Positions 35,869-49,341 of a stretch of DNA of 64,000 bases are shown here, piece after piece. Origin of the DNA: Erigeron canadensis (Eukaryota > Streptophyta > Magnoliopsida > Asterales > Asteraceae); assembly GCF_010389155.1 (NCBI RefSeq), contig NC_057761.1:746501-810500 (forward strand), in the 5' to 3' direction. The translations under genes were made by a program, and so were the position numbers. A model generated the notes under the pieces. It worked only from the letters and a program-made list of their open reading frames with translations, made no database searches and was not told the origin of the DNA. The first letter of the stretch is position 1; the number at the start of each line of letters is the position of its first letter.

Positions 35869-37425
35869 CAATATTTTGTTTTACCAACAAAATTTAAATG
35901 TGGGACGTGGCTATCAGAGAACTAAGCCAGCCACATTTTCCACTTCTTTCTCAAAGTCAAACTACTTCCCCTATTACTTCTTTACTTCTTCTTGAATCTT
36001 CATTCCTCTCCAAATCCATGCATTAGAAAACTCTAATCAAAGGACTGAAATTCTAGAACAATAATAACCATCTCCATTGGTAAAAGAAATTGAAATTTAG
36101 GGTTTGTGAGGAGGTGGTGGTGGCCGAAATTTGTAGGAAGAAAAGAGGGAAGAATTGTGATTTGATAGCCCTAATTCTTTGTCTCTCAATTTTGAGGTAT
36201 TGATTCCATAACCCTAATTCTATTTGTTATTTAAATTTAGGGTTCTTAATCTTAAAATTTAGGGGTTTCTATTATTTGGGATTTTTCAAGTAAAACCATA
36301 GTTAAATTTGATTGATAAATGGTTAGTTTGATTTAAAAAGTTTGTTGATTATGAAATTCCCCATAGTAAGAATTTTATATCTAGTGGTGTTTGGCTAGTA
36401 ATAATGAAAAAAAATTCTATCATGAGAACTTGGAATTGTTGAAAATATTGAGTAGCCAAACACCATAGTGATGGGATTTATGAATGCAAGTAGATACTTG
36501 CAAAAGAGTGAGTTTTGTATTACTCATAGATGTTATGTGTTTATTCATGTATAGGTGCCTTATTGTGTCAACTAGCCAAGTTTGAGGTGAGTTTATATGC
36601 ATATAATCATGTTCTTGTTATTAGAGGTCATAGGTGGGTAAATTCCTATGACCCATTTGTTGATTTATTTTGAGAACTAGTAGATTGGTAAATTCCTATG
36701 ACCCATTTGTTGATTTATTTTGAGAACTAGTAGGTGGGTAAATTTCTACTAGTCATATTGTATGCAAGAGCTAGTAGGTGGGTAAATTCCTACTAGCCAA
36801 ATTGTCCATGGCCATGTTGAAAATGAATGTATGTTGTTTGATTTGTATGAAAAGGCTAGCTTGCTAGGCTTATATGGTGCTTGATGCACAAAGTTGAAAT
36901 GACATGATTATGATTGTATGTGTATGCATTCACTAAGCGTTGCTTACGTTTTAGTTGTTTAACTCTTTTATAGGAGTTGGTAGTAGCAAGGGCAAGGAAG
37001 TAATCGAGTGAAGGTCAAGTTGGAGGTTTTAGCCATCTCAAGGTTGGCAAATGTGGGTAACTTGGGTAGACGATCCTTTTGACCCAATTGGCTCTTGATA
37101 CAAGTCTTGTTTGATGGAACAAATCTATTTTTGGTGTAAAACTTGAATTGATGTCATGTACCTAGTTAGTCGTTGTTTTTGCATATATTGCAAGTGTTTA
37201 GTTGATTAACGTTTTGGGTCATCGACCCATTTCGTCAAGTCGGATAATTTGGCTTTCGGGTCGTATTATATTTTGGTCACAACGATGTGTATATATAACT
37301 TTTGCAAGGGCATGTCAGGTTTTGAGTTAAATGGATGTTCAAGTTGATTTGTGAAGTCATGTGCAGGAAAAATGGATTTTTCTCAAAAAGTTCCTGTGCA
37401 GTAAGTCCCACTACGCCGCAGTGGG
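35869..37425 (+). mobile_element. Gypsy-type LTR-like sequence (truncated or solo LTR)
   Basis: It begins TGTAACACCCCAATATTT, matching the start style of the LTR at 37625 (TGTAACATCCCGAATTT). It shares with it a late segment CACTAAGCGTTGCTTACGTT plus TTAGTTGTTTAACTC, found at 42885-42920 as CACTAAGCTTTGCTTACTTT. It is non-coding. The right end is unclear and no target duplication was found; it abuts antisense copia sequence. Confidence 0.5.
36630..36800. repeat. Tandem repeat, about 50-bp unit
   Basis: GGTAAATTCCTATGACCC and following TTTGTTGATTTATTTTGAG recur at steps of 50, 50 and 44 bases (36637, 36687, 36737, 36781), the last two diverged. Confidence 0.85.
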
Positions 37426-37619
37426 AGTCATTCATATGGAACTAAAGTTTTTCATTTACTCCCAATAATCATTATTGCCAATACAATATGGAACATGCTT
37501 TCAATCATACAAGATAGGCAATTAATTACGCAAACATCATGTTGCGACTTTAGTGACCCATTTAGACGATGCATCGATTTAAAACACTAAATGGTATTTT
37601 GGACGATGTACAAGTCTAC
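37426..37619 (-). mobile_element. Antisense copia relic, left part
   Basis: The reverse complement aligns with 4120-4290 of the sense relic (shared CCAATACAATATGGAACATG and CATCATGTTGCGACTTTAGT in antisense). It continues, after the LTR insertion, at 43554. It is the integrase-region remnant of one interrupted element. Confidence 0.65.
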
Positions 37620-38951
37620 TTACATGTAACATCCCGAATTTTTAAAACCAATGAAAATTAACCTTTAATATAGTTTTATCTTTAAAATAATTTTCTAGTA
37701 TTTTATTTTTGAATATGAGATTATTTTGGTTGGAACCTTAGTGGCTATCGGGTATTTTAACCCACTAAAAAAAGTAAGGGCGTGGCACTTTGAGAAAGTG
37801 CCAGCCAAATTTCTCCTTCATTTTGAGAACACATCTTCAACATCAACTTCTACAATCTTTACTTTCTTCTTCCAATTACTTCTAAGAAATTTTGTAATCT
37901 TTATTCCATCTAATCAAGAAATCCTCCAAGTAATTAATAAACAATCTTTCAATCTTTATTACATCAAGTCCTTCTTTTGGTGATAATAACACTAATAATA
38001 ATTCCAAGATTTCTAACAAGCTAATTTGGAAATTTAGAGTGTGAGTATGGACTAATTAGATGAGAGAAGGAAGAAAACTAGTGACATTTCCATCTTCTCA
38101 CTTTATATTATTCATTCAAGGTATGAATTAGGTTATTTTGTTACTAATGAAATTAGGGTTCTTGCTCTTTGATTGAATTGGGGTTTTTGGAGAAAATGGG
38201 TATTTTGTCTAAGAACTCTATATTATTGATAAATTTAGGGTCATGCATTGTAGTTATTATATGACCCATTACATATATATTGGTTACATTGTTATTGAGC
38301 TTAGGTATTGATTTTTTTTTTAGAGATGATGATTTTGCCATTATTTTCCCAATTTCCAATTGTAATATAGTATATGGTTATAGTGTTACATGACTGTTTT
38401 TTTTTATTAGATTTGTTGGTGACCATTAGACCATTTGTAAGGCCTAGGTGAAACCCTTAGGTGAAATGACTAAGCATGAAGGTGAATGGTTGTGGAGGTT
38501 AGGTGAAGGCTTAAGGTGAAAAGGGTAGGATAAACTCTTCACCTAGGGTGAAAAGGAGAGTGTGGGTCCATTTTTTTTGTTTGTATATTAGATATTTTAT
38601 TTTGATTGGATAGTGGAGTATTAATTGTAAAGGTATTGTGTTTTTAATTAAATAAAAGTAGGCACCAAATGATAGATGAATGGTTAAGGGGGAAAATAGA
38701 AGGTGAAAGAAATAAGAAGGTGATGTTGATGTGGCTGAAAAAAGTGTAGGTGAAAAGGTGAACGGTTACGAATGGTCTTATGGTCAAAATGAAGATTTAG
38801 CGATTTTGAATGAGTTGGCATGACTACTATGTGGTGGATAAAATGAGATTTTTTTTAGTAAAATGAAAGATGGATTTTTTGGGAATTTGAAATAACCCAA
38901 CTCAAGGATAATATGAGAATGAAAATAGGGTAAGAATTGCTAGTGACTTAT

Positions 38952-41900
38952 TGTAAAATCCCGAACATTTTAATTAACGGTTGACTTGAGTCATTAAGTC
39001 AACACAACATGTCCATTAAGTCTCTAAGAGATTTAATGCTTATATATGATTAAAATGCTACATGTGGAAGGCTTCAATGCCTTAATGATGTATATGCTAA
39101 TATGTTTAAGATGTCAAAGATGATTAAGATGTGTTAAATGTGTCAGTAGTTATTCCCGTTAAGTTCTTTAAGCCTTAAATGTGAAGATTTAAAGCTGAGG
39201 GGCCTAAGTGCAAGCCTAGAAAGTTGTTCCAGCAGGTTAAGGGGTCATTAGGGTTAATGAAAACACAACTTTCAGTTCTCATTCTTCCCTCTCCAAGCCC
39301 TAGGCCGCCCCCTCCCTTCCCTTGATCAATTCTTGCGTGTTACGATTGTTTCTTAGTTATTTGAAGAGGTTTTGATCCATAGTTTGCATCCTTCTTGTAA
39401 TCTACAGGTATTTAAGATATTATTACATTGATTTCATGTCCTTTCAATCCCTTGATTCGTTTCATAACTGATCTAGGTCTTTAGAGGGTTAATTGGAGTC
39501 AAAATCGTGAGTTTTAATCGATTCGGTAACCTAAAACGTTTGTTATTGTGATGCAAATCAAGTAGGAGTTAATCAATGATTTCATTGCATCATTATGGTC
39601 TTAAAATGATGAATTTTGAGGTTCAAAAGTCGTTCATAAGGTTTGGGGTCGTTTGGGGTGTGTTTGGTTAAGTTTTGGAGGTTAAACAATGAGGTTTGTG
39701 CAGAATCGGGGCTAGTTGCGGCGCAACCCAAAAACAGTGACTTAAGTTGTGACGCAATTTTCTCATTGCGACGCAATAGCGACAGAATTTTCAAATGGCC
39801 ATAACTTTTGAACCGTAACTCCGTTTTTGACAAATAAGCTATCTGCGGAATCGTGAGAGAGTCTATTTTCTATTGATAATGCTTTTAAAAGATGATGATG
39901 ATGATGTCAAGTTTCCAGAAAGGTTAATTTAGTGAGGAAATGTCGAGTTCCGTCAAGTTATGTAAGCCTTTAAGTATTAAACGAACCTCCGATGCATCAA
40001 AGCATTGTCATGAGTCATTTTTATAGGTTTTTAAACTTGAGTCATGACCATAAGTAAGTGGGTACTTGTTAGCTCATTATGTTGTCTAATGATTATAGGT
40101 AGTCGGGAATACTTGCAAAGCTCAGTAACTTACGTTATCATTTGTTGTGCGCTTCTACGAGGTAAGATACATGACTTTTCTCACGCTGGAGGCACAACAA
40201 AATGTGGTTTTCTTTAATTAACCTCTTAATCGGATTATCTTATGTGTGTTGGGTTTTTCGGGTGAAGCGGGAGGTTCTGTGGGTCTGGGAATATATGCAT
40301 GTTGAAATGATTTATGTTGATATGATGATGTTTAAGTAGAAGTAAATATGTGCATATTGTTTCGGTCAAAAATTACCTAAGATAATTTTAGAAAGGATTT
40401 TAGACAACTAATGAACCGAAGATTTGTAAGTGGGGTTTGGTGTTCAAGGATCTTCAAATAAAAAGAAAAGTTTTCTTATCAAAAATAATTAAACTAAGAG
40501 TTTGTTCTAAAAACGAGTTCGAAATGATCTTTGTTGTTGTTGGTGATTGCTGAGTAGATGTTGTTGTTGTTAGAGTGTTAATGTGCGTGTTCGTACCCTT
40601 GTGTAGATCAATCCTTCCTCCTATTTATAGAGCTAGACGTTGAACCGTATCTCCGAATTATCCGGGATCTTCCTTGAATAACTCTTCCTCGCTGATTTGA
40701 CTTGACATGACCGTTGAGAACTATTCTTCTTCAAGTAATTCAGTTGTCAATCCCGATTCTTGTGGATGAAGTGGTAGACTAGCCGTTATAACACGTTCTT
40801 AATATAAAACGTGTCTTTGACCTAATTCCTGCAAATGAGATCTAATATACTGGACGTATATTCGTTAGTTCAATCATAGATCTTGAAGAGATCAAGATCC
40901 TTACATGTCAGGATAACATAAATTTAACGAATATAAATATCAATACAGGATCAAGGATCTTCTAATTCCATATAGTATTACGAAGTTATTATAAAAGGAC
41001 TTAAACTGTAAAATGTATTCAAGATCCTGACAGTAAAAATTCTACCCCAAACACATATGAAGTATGATGCTAACAATAACGTTGCCATGATATGTTTAAG
41101 ATATGTGTTGTTGATAATGTCGTTGACATGCCTTAATGTTGATGTGTGATGGCTTGTATGTAGGACTTAAGTATGATATGTCTAGTTCACTAGATACACG
41201 TGGGAAATGTTATGAGTTGTGCACGTTAGTGAGATTAAATGCAAAAGTAGACGTGGGACTAATTAGGTAACGATTGTGCCTAATGTTAAAGTAAAATGTA
41301 AGATGTGGGAAACCATTCTAGCCTTAGTGTTAGTGTGTAAAAAGTAAGAAAGATATAAATACGTGGGAAATGTTATAGCTAAATATGTGAGATTGACGTG
41401 GGAAGTGTTAAGCTTAACCCGTGCTAGTTGTAAAACTAGTGCGTACGTGGTCACTTGAGTGGCTCCTTGCGGCATAGTTACGTGGGACTAGTATTTCCGG
41501 GTGGAGTGACTAACCATCAATGTTAAAAGCATAACGGGATACTATGGAAATGGCATTGCCTTTCCTAAAAGTTAAGACGTAGGAAATCATGCTAGTTGTA
41601 AAGCTAGTGCGTAATATGTAAGATGTAAGAATAAGTTGATTTAGATAATTACAAGAATAGTAAGAAAGATGTACATGTAATCTAAGACGTGGGATTACAA
41701 TATGACGTGAGATTAAGTAAGATATGTAAGACGTATGATTTAACGATGGATAGGCACAATTAGGAGTAAATACTCTACATGTACTATACGTATATATGTG
41801 ATATGTTTATGTGAGATATGTAAGACGTGACATGTTGATTAAGTTGTATGTATATGTTGATATGATATGATGTGTTGGGATGTGGGAATAAGGAAAGATG

Positions 41901-42408
41901 GGATTATCTATGATTGTTGTGGATGATACGTAATGTGATTATGTTTTGATAAGTAAAATATGACGAAAAGAAAGTAAAATGAATAACGTTTTATAAGTGT
42001 GTGTATCTTACTTAGCTAATTTATTAGCTAACACTTGCTTTTATGAAAATGTTGTGCCCTTCAGGATAAGCAGGTTTGAGCTAGGAAAGGATTAGCTCGG
42101 TGAGATGGGTAGATGCAATAAAGAAGATTAGCATAGTTTGTTGAATACTTAGACTTCCACTTTTAGCCTTATGTCTTAGCTACTTTCATTTATGATTTAT
42201 GAACATGTAATAATTATGGCATTTATGTTGGTGCCATAACTTGGATTTCATTTATATTGTTTTGATGATGCACAATAGTAACACCATTTTATAAAGGTAC
42301 CATCGGTTACGGATGGAATAGTTTTAAAGTGATCCTTTTCCGATACTTTGTTAAACGCCGTTTGGCAAAGTTTTTAAAATCCAGGTTTTTAAAATGATGG
42401 GTGTTACA
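38952..42408 (+). mobile_element. Solo LTR 2, nested in LTR 1, with 5-bp TSD
   Basis: Starts TGTAAAATCCCGAAC and ends GGGTGTTACA (short terminal inverted repeat TGTAA/TTACA). It is flanked by perfect CTTAT duplications at 38947-38951 and 42409-42413. No coding or internal primer site is seen. About 2.75 kb without the nested LTR 3. Size and termini fit long chromovirus-type gypsy LTRs (inference). Confidence 0.8.
40358..41053 (-). mobile_element. Solo LTR 3, nested in LTR 2, with 5-bp TSD
   Basis: TGTTTCGGTCAAAAATT...ACCCCAAACA, 696 bp, flanked by CATAT at 40353-40357 and 41054-41058. On the minus strand it carries a TATA box (CTATAAATAGG, about 40620-40630), so the LTR reads leftwards. It starts TGTTTGGGGTAGAA in that direction. 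No internal region remains. Confidence 0.85.
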
Positions 42409-43553
42409 CTTATTTGTGTTTGTCTATGGCTAGATAGCTTTGAATATGATGGATGACCTTATATGTGTTTTGTAATTTGATTTGCTAGATTTAAAGCTTG
42501 TAATTTGCGTTCTTGTGGTCATCATGGTTTGGTTGTCGCGAAGGAGGTGAGTTTTCTTGCATACTTTTATATATGCCTTGGGTCAATTACCATATGATGG
42601 TGGATTTCGTGTGTGGTAATTGATTTGGCGTTGAGCCTTAGTAGTGGCCGTCTTTGATTACGGGCCTAAGTAGTGGCCATAGTCCATGTGGGATATTTGA
42701 TATATAGCACATGTGGAGCATTGATATTGTTTATTGAGATTGTAATCATTTGCTTATATGGATCCATGTAATGCGTTAGTACAAAGGTGAGTATATAAGT
42801 ATGGTACGACGGTTCCATAGGCTATATGCAATAGACCTTTGTGTATTGCCCTCCTTCGTGTGTATAAACAAATGTAAGATTATTCACTAAGCTTTGCTTA
42901 CTTTTTAGTTGTTTACCCCTTTTTATAGGTTGTCCCGGATGTGGAAACAAAGTTAAGTGCTATAGAGATTGAAGTTGAATTGTAAAGCTTGATGTATTTC
43001 ATATTTGCGATAAAATGGTATTGATGATAGAACCCTTAGTGACCCCTTTGGACTAATGGCTCTTGATGCATTTAAAGTGTTTTTGGTAAAGATTTGTTAC
43101 ATATAGTTCTGCAAATTTTCAGTTGGTGTCATAGTCTCTTATAACTAAAAGAATGTGGTGATTTTGGATTGTTTGACAAAATGGGTAAATGACCCGTTTC
43201 GTTGTAAATTTCACATCTGATCATTTGAAAGCCTTTGGAATGTAAAGTCATGTGTATTTAACTATTTTTGAAGTTTGTCAAATTGGTTTGAAGTATGAAA
43301 ATGATTGGAGAAAGTTTACTAGTTGTATGAAATGTCAAAATGGATGTTTTTGCTGTCAGATGCCAATATGCGGCGCATTTTTGGAAGTCTGAAGTTTGGG
43401 TGCCTTTTGAGCAAAAAATACGGCGCATGTTTTTATACATGCGGCGCATGTTTTAATGTCTGAACAAAAATGCGGCGCATGTATAAAAACATGCGACACA
43501 TCTTTTGAAAAAAAAAATTCTTATTTTTCCTAAATTGAGTTTTGGATCTTTCA

Positions 43554-45445
43554 TAACATCTCATTTGCATATGTTCCATTAATTTAAGGAATCCAATCCT
43601 TATTGTACTTGACATACATTTTGTTATAGTGCTACTTGACATATACTTTCTTATAGAGCAAATAAGTACAATCTAAATAATCAATTAAAGAACCATGTTG
43701 TTCTTATACATATTTCGCATCATCATTAACTCGGGATGGTTCAACCGGTCATGCCAATTAATCAACCAATCAATGTATATAAACTTTCGTTTATACTCAT
43801 ATGTGCTTTAATACAAGCCACAAAATATATATTTACACTTTAAATTTTATTATCCATAACAAAATTTTATTAGCTCAATGTTATCTCTACTTTAACTTTT
43901 AACATTCTGAATATCATCTAGTATATTTTGTGAAGCTAAAAAACCTTAATAACTCAAAGGATAAACAAAGTATATCATCCTCATAAATGAATCACATTAA
44001 AAAAAACAATATTTGAAATATCAAGCTACCAAAAGCAAATATATAGCATATATCCAAATATCTCTATATATTTTATAGTGGCACACTTATATTAGCTTTT
44101 CAAATGTATTCAAGTATAACAAAAATATATAAATATTTTCAATTGCCTTGTTCCATCTGATATCCTTAAAAAATCATTCAAATTGTACAAACGCAACAAT
44201 ATTGCGGTTATAAGGATGAGACTTATCATGGCTCATAAGCTATTCATTCGTATGATGCTTCAATCAAATTTTACCAAAATCAAATGGTCATATTCAAACA
44301 TATCACAATATATATTTAGCTAATTGCACATAATCAATATTTGTCATACAAAAGGTCTGCATATAAAATCCCTAACCATATAAGAACAAAGTATTAGGTA
44401 AATAATAAAATTCTGTCCGACATACCATATATGGTGTAAAGAATAAAATTTATAACCAATTAGCATTATTTCCGTTATAAACCATATCTAGTGTAAACAA
44501 TAAAATTTTCATGTTATCTACTATTCTAAAAAATAAAAACCAATCATTAGCATAGTCAAATTATCATGTCTGACACACTTACACGTTTGGCCTAAATTAT
44601 GTTACCCAGTATATAGGCTTGAATCAAATTGAACAACTAATTAAGAGAATTTTTGGTAATACAAAACATGCTATTACTGCTCGAGATTCAACAATCATTA
44701 TCAAACATATATAAGCCATATGCTCGAGATTCAACAAAATCAACAATCATTATCAAACATATATAAGCCATATATTACTCGATCCTGTTTGATTTACTTA
44801 CAAATTATGCTGGGTCGGGTATGTATTTATCTAATGTTTATCAACAACATGTTTTATAATTCTTAACCACACATGAATAAAAACTATGCTATGAAAGAAA
44901 ATAATAACAATCTTATCTACAATTTATCTTTCTAACTGTGTGTTTTGTGAATATAACAAACAAGAGCAAGTCGCATGTTTTAAAAACTTTCGACAATACA
45001 TGACAATGACTAAGTATATCATACAATTAAGTTGGATATTAATATGGTGACAATCCAGAGTAGACAAAGTTTAACACACCTTATCAAAAATATACCGATT
45101 AAACAAATAATTATACATTATGTACGGTGGGAAGTTTTACCTTCAAAAGTAATCATTTTAATTAAATTACAACATATAAATCTATATATATTAGCAATAT
45201 AAAACTATGGAAAAGAAAATTAGCACTATTATGTAGTATTTATGTATGCTAGCTCAAAATAGTACAATAATATATTATCTTAAGATCATGCAAGTATTTT
45301 TGTATTGATATCATGTTTCAAAAGAAAATTGATCAGCGGCATAAATAGATTGTAATAAATTTATACAGTTTCTTTTCTTTTTTAATTCAATGCACAATAT
45401 GTATACTCATTAAAATAAATCTCAGACACGACATTTTTAGCTATA
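43554..45445 (-). mobile_element. Antisense copia relic, middle part
   Basis: The reverse complement of 43740-43780 reads GATTAATTGGCATGACCGGT, the pre-integrase coding signature also seen at 3963. Flanking sequence matches 3880-4110 of the sense relic. Further right (44000-45445) the sequence is too AT-rich and decayed to align by eye. Confidence 0.5.
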
Positions 45446-48433
45446 TCTCCCTCCTTAATAAAGTAAGGTTCTTAATGCTAATGATTTTTTAAAAATCTGC
45501 CACGTGGCAGCTACAATCTTTTCTTTAGCCTTAACTCCCGTCTAACGTCAAATTAAGATAGGAAGTGAAAAAGAAAACTCCCATAAAAGCAACATAATTA
45601 CAAGTTAAAAACCTAATTATGTTTCAAAAAACCATTATCAACATCAACTCAACATAAACAATAAATCAAAAATCAAAGTTCTTTATGTTCTCTCAAAATC
45701 ATCTACCCAACCCAAAAAGGGATGCATCAAGTTGATTTTCAATTATTCAACTTTTATTATGTTTCAATTTTGTATACAATCTCTTAAAAATCCTAAACCC
45801 AGAAAAATAGGATTAACAATAAAAGGGATGCGTCAATTTAAATTTCAATTGTTACTCTTAATTGAAGTTTCAATCTGACGATGTGTTTCAAAAATCGGAT
45901 GGACGAAGATTGCCATTGTAGCTGTGTCAACACGCTAAAGAAAAAATCAGGTATCTCCAACATTCAATTTAGGGTTTTCATATGCAATCTTTCCTTTCTG
46001 ATTATTGTTTAGGGTTTTAATATACATGTATTCTTATTGATTTATATTGTAACTGATGATTAATATAAAACACGCATTATGTAAAATATCATATGTTTTT
46101 TCCCCTTGATTATATGCATTACGTGGTATGTAAAGTTATGGAAAAGTTGTTATTGTATGACATCGAAATTTTATATTAAAAATATATGGCTGGACATATT
46201 GGTATGTGATGATTTTGTTCAAAAAAAAGATATGGGTTACCTATCGATTCAATCTATTTGGTTTCATCCATTATTTGATTTGGGGTCCTCATTTTAGATA
46301 CCACACTTAACTTTTAAAGTTCTTTTCGTTTGAAAGTGGATGCTTTATTTATCAAAAATGGTTTATGTTTTCTCTCCAACAATCATATGTAACTAATTGA
46401 CAGGGCTAAAGTATGTCACGATGTTAACCGCTTTTCTTTTTGTGTTCAAAATATCTAACGTATTGGGACAAGATTGTTAGAGATAGTGTACATCATATAT
46501 ACAAGTGAGAAGAATGCAGTTTCTATTCTCAATTACTTGTGGTAAGTGTCTATCATTGAGCATGTATACATGAATATTTCTATTTGAAATTTTAGGACAT
46601 TGAGCAAGCATACGTTATTCCTTTTGAAATGATAAAGATTTGGAGCCTTGTAAGAATGCAAACTTAAGGTTGTCTTTGTTGCTCACCACAATACGAGAAA
46701 CTTAGATAATAGTATTAAGCGAGTGCTTATGAAAGATTTTACATATTATCTTCATATGTTTTTCAACAACTATATGCATAAAAGATCTTACATTCTTTTG
46801 GATTGCAATTTGCAAATACCTTTTGTTTATTTTATTTTAACTATATATGTATCTACTTTTTAATTGTATTCAAACAATACAGAAGGGAGAAAGTAACATT
46901 GAATGGACCAAACATATGCTAAATTTTTTTTGAAAGAAAACAGATGCTAAATTAGTTCCAAAAAAAATTATGCGTAGTGTTTTATTGTTAAAAAGTTAAA
47001 CGTAGGTCCTTTGTGATTTATGCCTTGGCCCAAAAGAGTTTTTGAAATTGATTGGATGTGTTTTTACTAAGAAGCTATCATAGTAGTTGAGAGTACCTAA
47101 TTGTCTCCTTGAAAAATTGGCAAGCATCATGAGCTATGTATAGCGTGTTGTCAAACTTTCAACGGAAAAAAACTAAGGCTTAGAGGAAGAGAGGTGTTGT
47201 AACAATGTGATTTTTTTCTATTTATGAATTAGGTTTAGAAATTTAAGTATTAAGGTGAAAAATATTAGATGGTAATGATTTTTTTATAAGTTATTATAAC
47301 TCCTGCCAATATGAGAATCTAAGTTATGTTTATTCTGAGTTAACACAGATATATGGTCATTCTCAGTTGTTTGATACGCCTGCATAATTAGCGAGAAAGG
47401 TAAATGTAATTTGAACATTGCAACTAAATTGCAGTTCCAGTCATACATGTGTTTTTATGATTATTGAACTTGCTACTTTTACCCTGTAGCAACTTCGAGA
47501 TAAAATATGTGAAACCCTAGCTTCTAATTTAGTGAAACAAGATGATGACATTATCATCACAGCTGCAAAATGCAGCCATCGTAGTGTCAAAATCTGTTGA
47601 AACTGTTGTAGTATTTGGTGATAAGAGAATGATAATGGATCTACTGACAAAACCTTTCTGATTGGTTCAGGATCAAAAGATTATGGCTAGGGTATATAAG
47701 AGTATTGTAACATTGGAAAAGAAGACACAACTGACTTGTGATCTACAAAATCAACTTAGGGAGTGAACGTTTTCTAGGCGATGCTACTGCAGATGATGAT
47801 CTTAATCAGAGGTGAGTAGGTTCCTTTTATGCAGTGGAGTAAGTTCCTTTTATGTAGAGACATGTGAATTTTGGTTATAAATTATGGATAAAAGGCCAAA
47901 CAGGTTAAAATAGAAACATAACAGTCAGTCTAAAAGCATCCCAAAATATAGTTATATGTACGATCTCTTAAAGTGTTGTATTTAGCGGGTTTTTGTAAGA
48001 GTGTTCTGAAAATGATTATGTGGTGATTTGAACCTGTAATCAGATATTCGTAGGCAGCAACTGACATATGATGATATGTTTTGGGTCACTCTCTACATCC
48101 CTTATTATTTGTTTGTCTTTTTTGTTAGTGCCGCGGATTTAATCAACCTGAGAGCTATGATTCAATCAACCGCTAAGCAAGTTTGTAGCTTGAAAAAACA
48201 TAGCATGTTTCCGAGCCAATTGGCAGCCAAAACAAATGCAACTGGAATTCTGTTTTGTCTACAAGTTTATAATTTCAACTTCGAATAATGAATTATTGTA
48301 TTAGTTGATACCTTTCGACATATCAAATTATAATGATAATGTATCAAGAACACATATAAAATTATTAATACAGATTTATTGTTTGCAAAGCTTTTATTAA
48401 AAGGCTCAGATTGAATCCGGGTTGATTTGCTAG
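45446..48433 (+). mobile_element. 3 kb Helitron with exon-like captured segments
   Basis: It starts TCTCCCTCCTTAATAAAG after A (45445) and ends GGGTTGATTTGCTAG before T (48434). The 3' hairpin is decayed: AATCCGGGTT pairs imperfectly with GGCTCAGATT, whose mismatches fit C-to-T/G-to-A loss of CCGG. No Rep or helicase frame is seen. Exon-like patches occur at 45884-45951 (MCFKNRMDEDCHC...), 47490-47600 (LRDKICETLASNLVKQDDDI) and 48125-48288 (AADLINLRAMIQSTAKQVCS). They are bounded by AT-rich, intron-like DNA, which suggests captured host gene pieces of unknown origin. Confidence 0.6.
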
Positions 48434-49138
48434 TATGATAATAAACAAAAATCTTGAGACGACTTCAATTTGCTTGTAGCATTCCCATAAAACTAAGAAC
48501 ATTATCTCAATTAACAAATTGCCACGTAGCTAGATAGATAGGTAATAGTTTAATTAAAACAAATTGTTGAAAAGATTGTTAAAATGTTTTACCATAATTG
48601 ACGACAACCCCATCTGTGGAACCCAATCATCCGGTTGTAGAATCTCAGCTAGTGGTAACTTGGTAGATTAGCCGAAATCACACAAAAATTCACCAAAGGC
48701 CAAAAGCTCGAAAAACATGCTTCTCTTTCGTTGAACACAAGAAATCTTTTGTTAATTTCCACCGACTAAAAATTGCCCAAAACAAAACCAAAGCCTTACT
48801 TTCAACTCGGCCTCCCGGTCAGTATATCTGAGTTCGACTTAAGGTTATTAACAATAATTATTATTTGTAACTTTTTTTTTCTCGGCTGGAATCACAAAGC
48901 ATAACATTGGATGAGCGATACAAGAAAACATGGGCGACCTCTTCATTAAATAAGAATGTATGACACTTTGACCACCGAATACAAATTTTTAAGAATAACA
49001 TAAAAAAAATTCCAAAGATGTATTATCATTATAAATCAAAGTTTATTATTATTTTTTTTTACTGCTGATCGGATATATCAAAAACATTGTCGGCCAAAAT
49101 TTTTTTTATTTTAAGGTTAGAGACTCGTGCTGATAACG
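48434..49138 (-). mobile_element. Antisense copia relic, 5' internal part
   Basis: It lies between the Helitron and the LTR and should hold the start of the relic. The primer region AACACGTTATCAGCACGAG (antisense, about 49125-49140) follows the LTR. The rest is too decayed to assign. Confidence 0.4.
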
Positions 49139-49341
49139 TGTTGTAAAACTATAAAGAACAAACAATAAAGAAGACACAAGAATATAGAGATAATGGAGAA
49201 AGTTATTTTATTCATCTCATAAAGAGGTATATATAGTTACAAGCTGGAGTATCGTCTAAGAAAACCATCTCCTAATCATAGAAAAGATTACCATTAACAT
49301 TCAATATATGGACATCCATTCCATATATAATATTTATAACA
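49139..49341 (-). repeat. 5' LTR of antisense copia relic
   Basis: In reverse it starts TGTTATAAATATTATATATG and ends TTTTACAACA, matching the LTR at 6014-6211. It carries a CTATATATACCTC TATA-like region. Confidence 0.65.

Larger units (their letters stand above)
37625..43553 (+). mobile_element. Gypsy-type solo LTR 1 (interrupted), inserted in antisense copia relic
   Basis: Starts TGTAACATCCCGAATTTTTA and probably ends GGATCTTTCA, with 5-bp flanks TTACA (37620-37624) and TAACA (43554-43558), one mismatch. The flanking copia sequence joins across it at a point equivalent to about 4115 of the sense relic. Without the nested LTR 2 it is about 2.5 kb and non-coding, so a solo LTR is the simplest reading. 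The 3' border is the least certain part. Confidence 0.55.
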
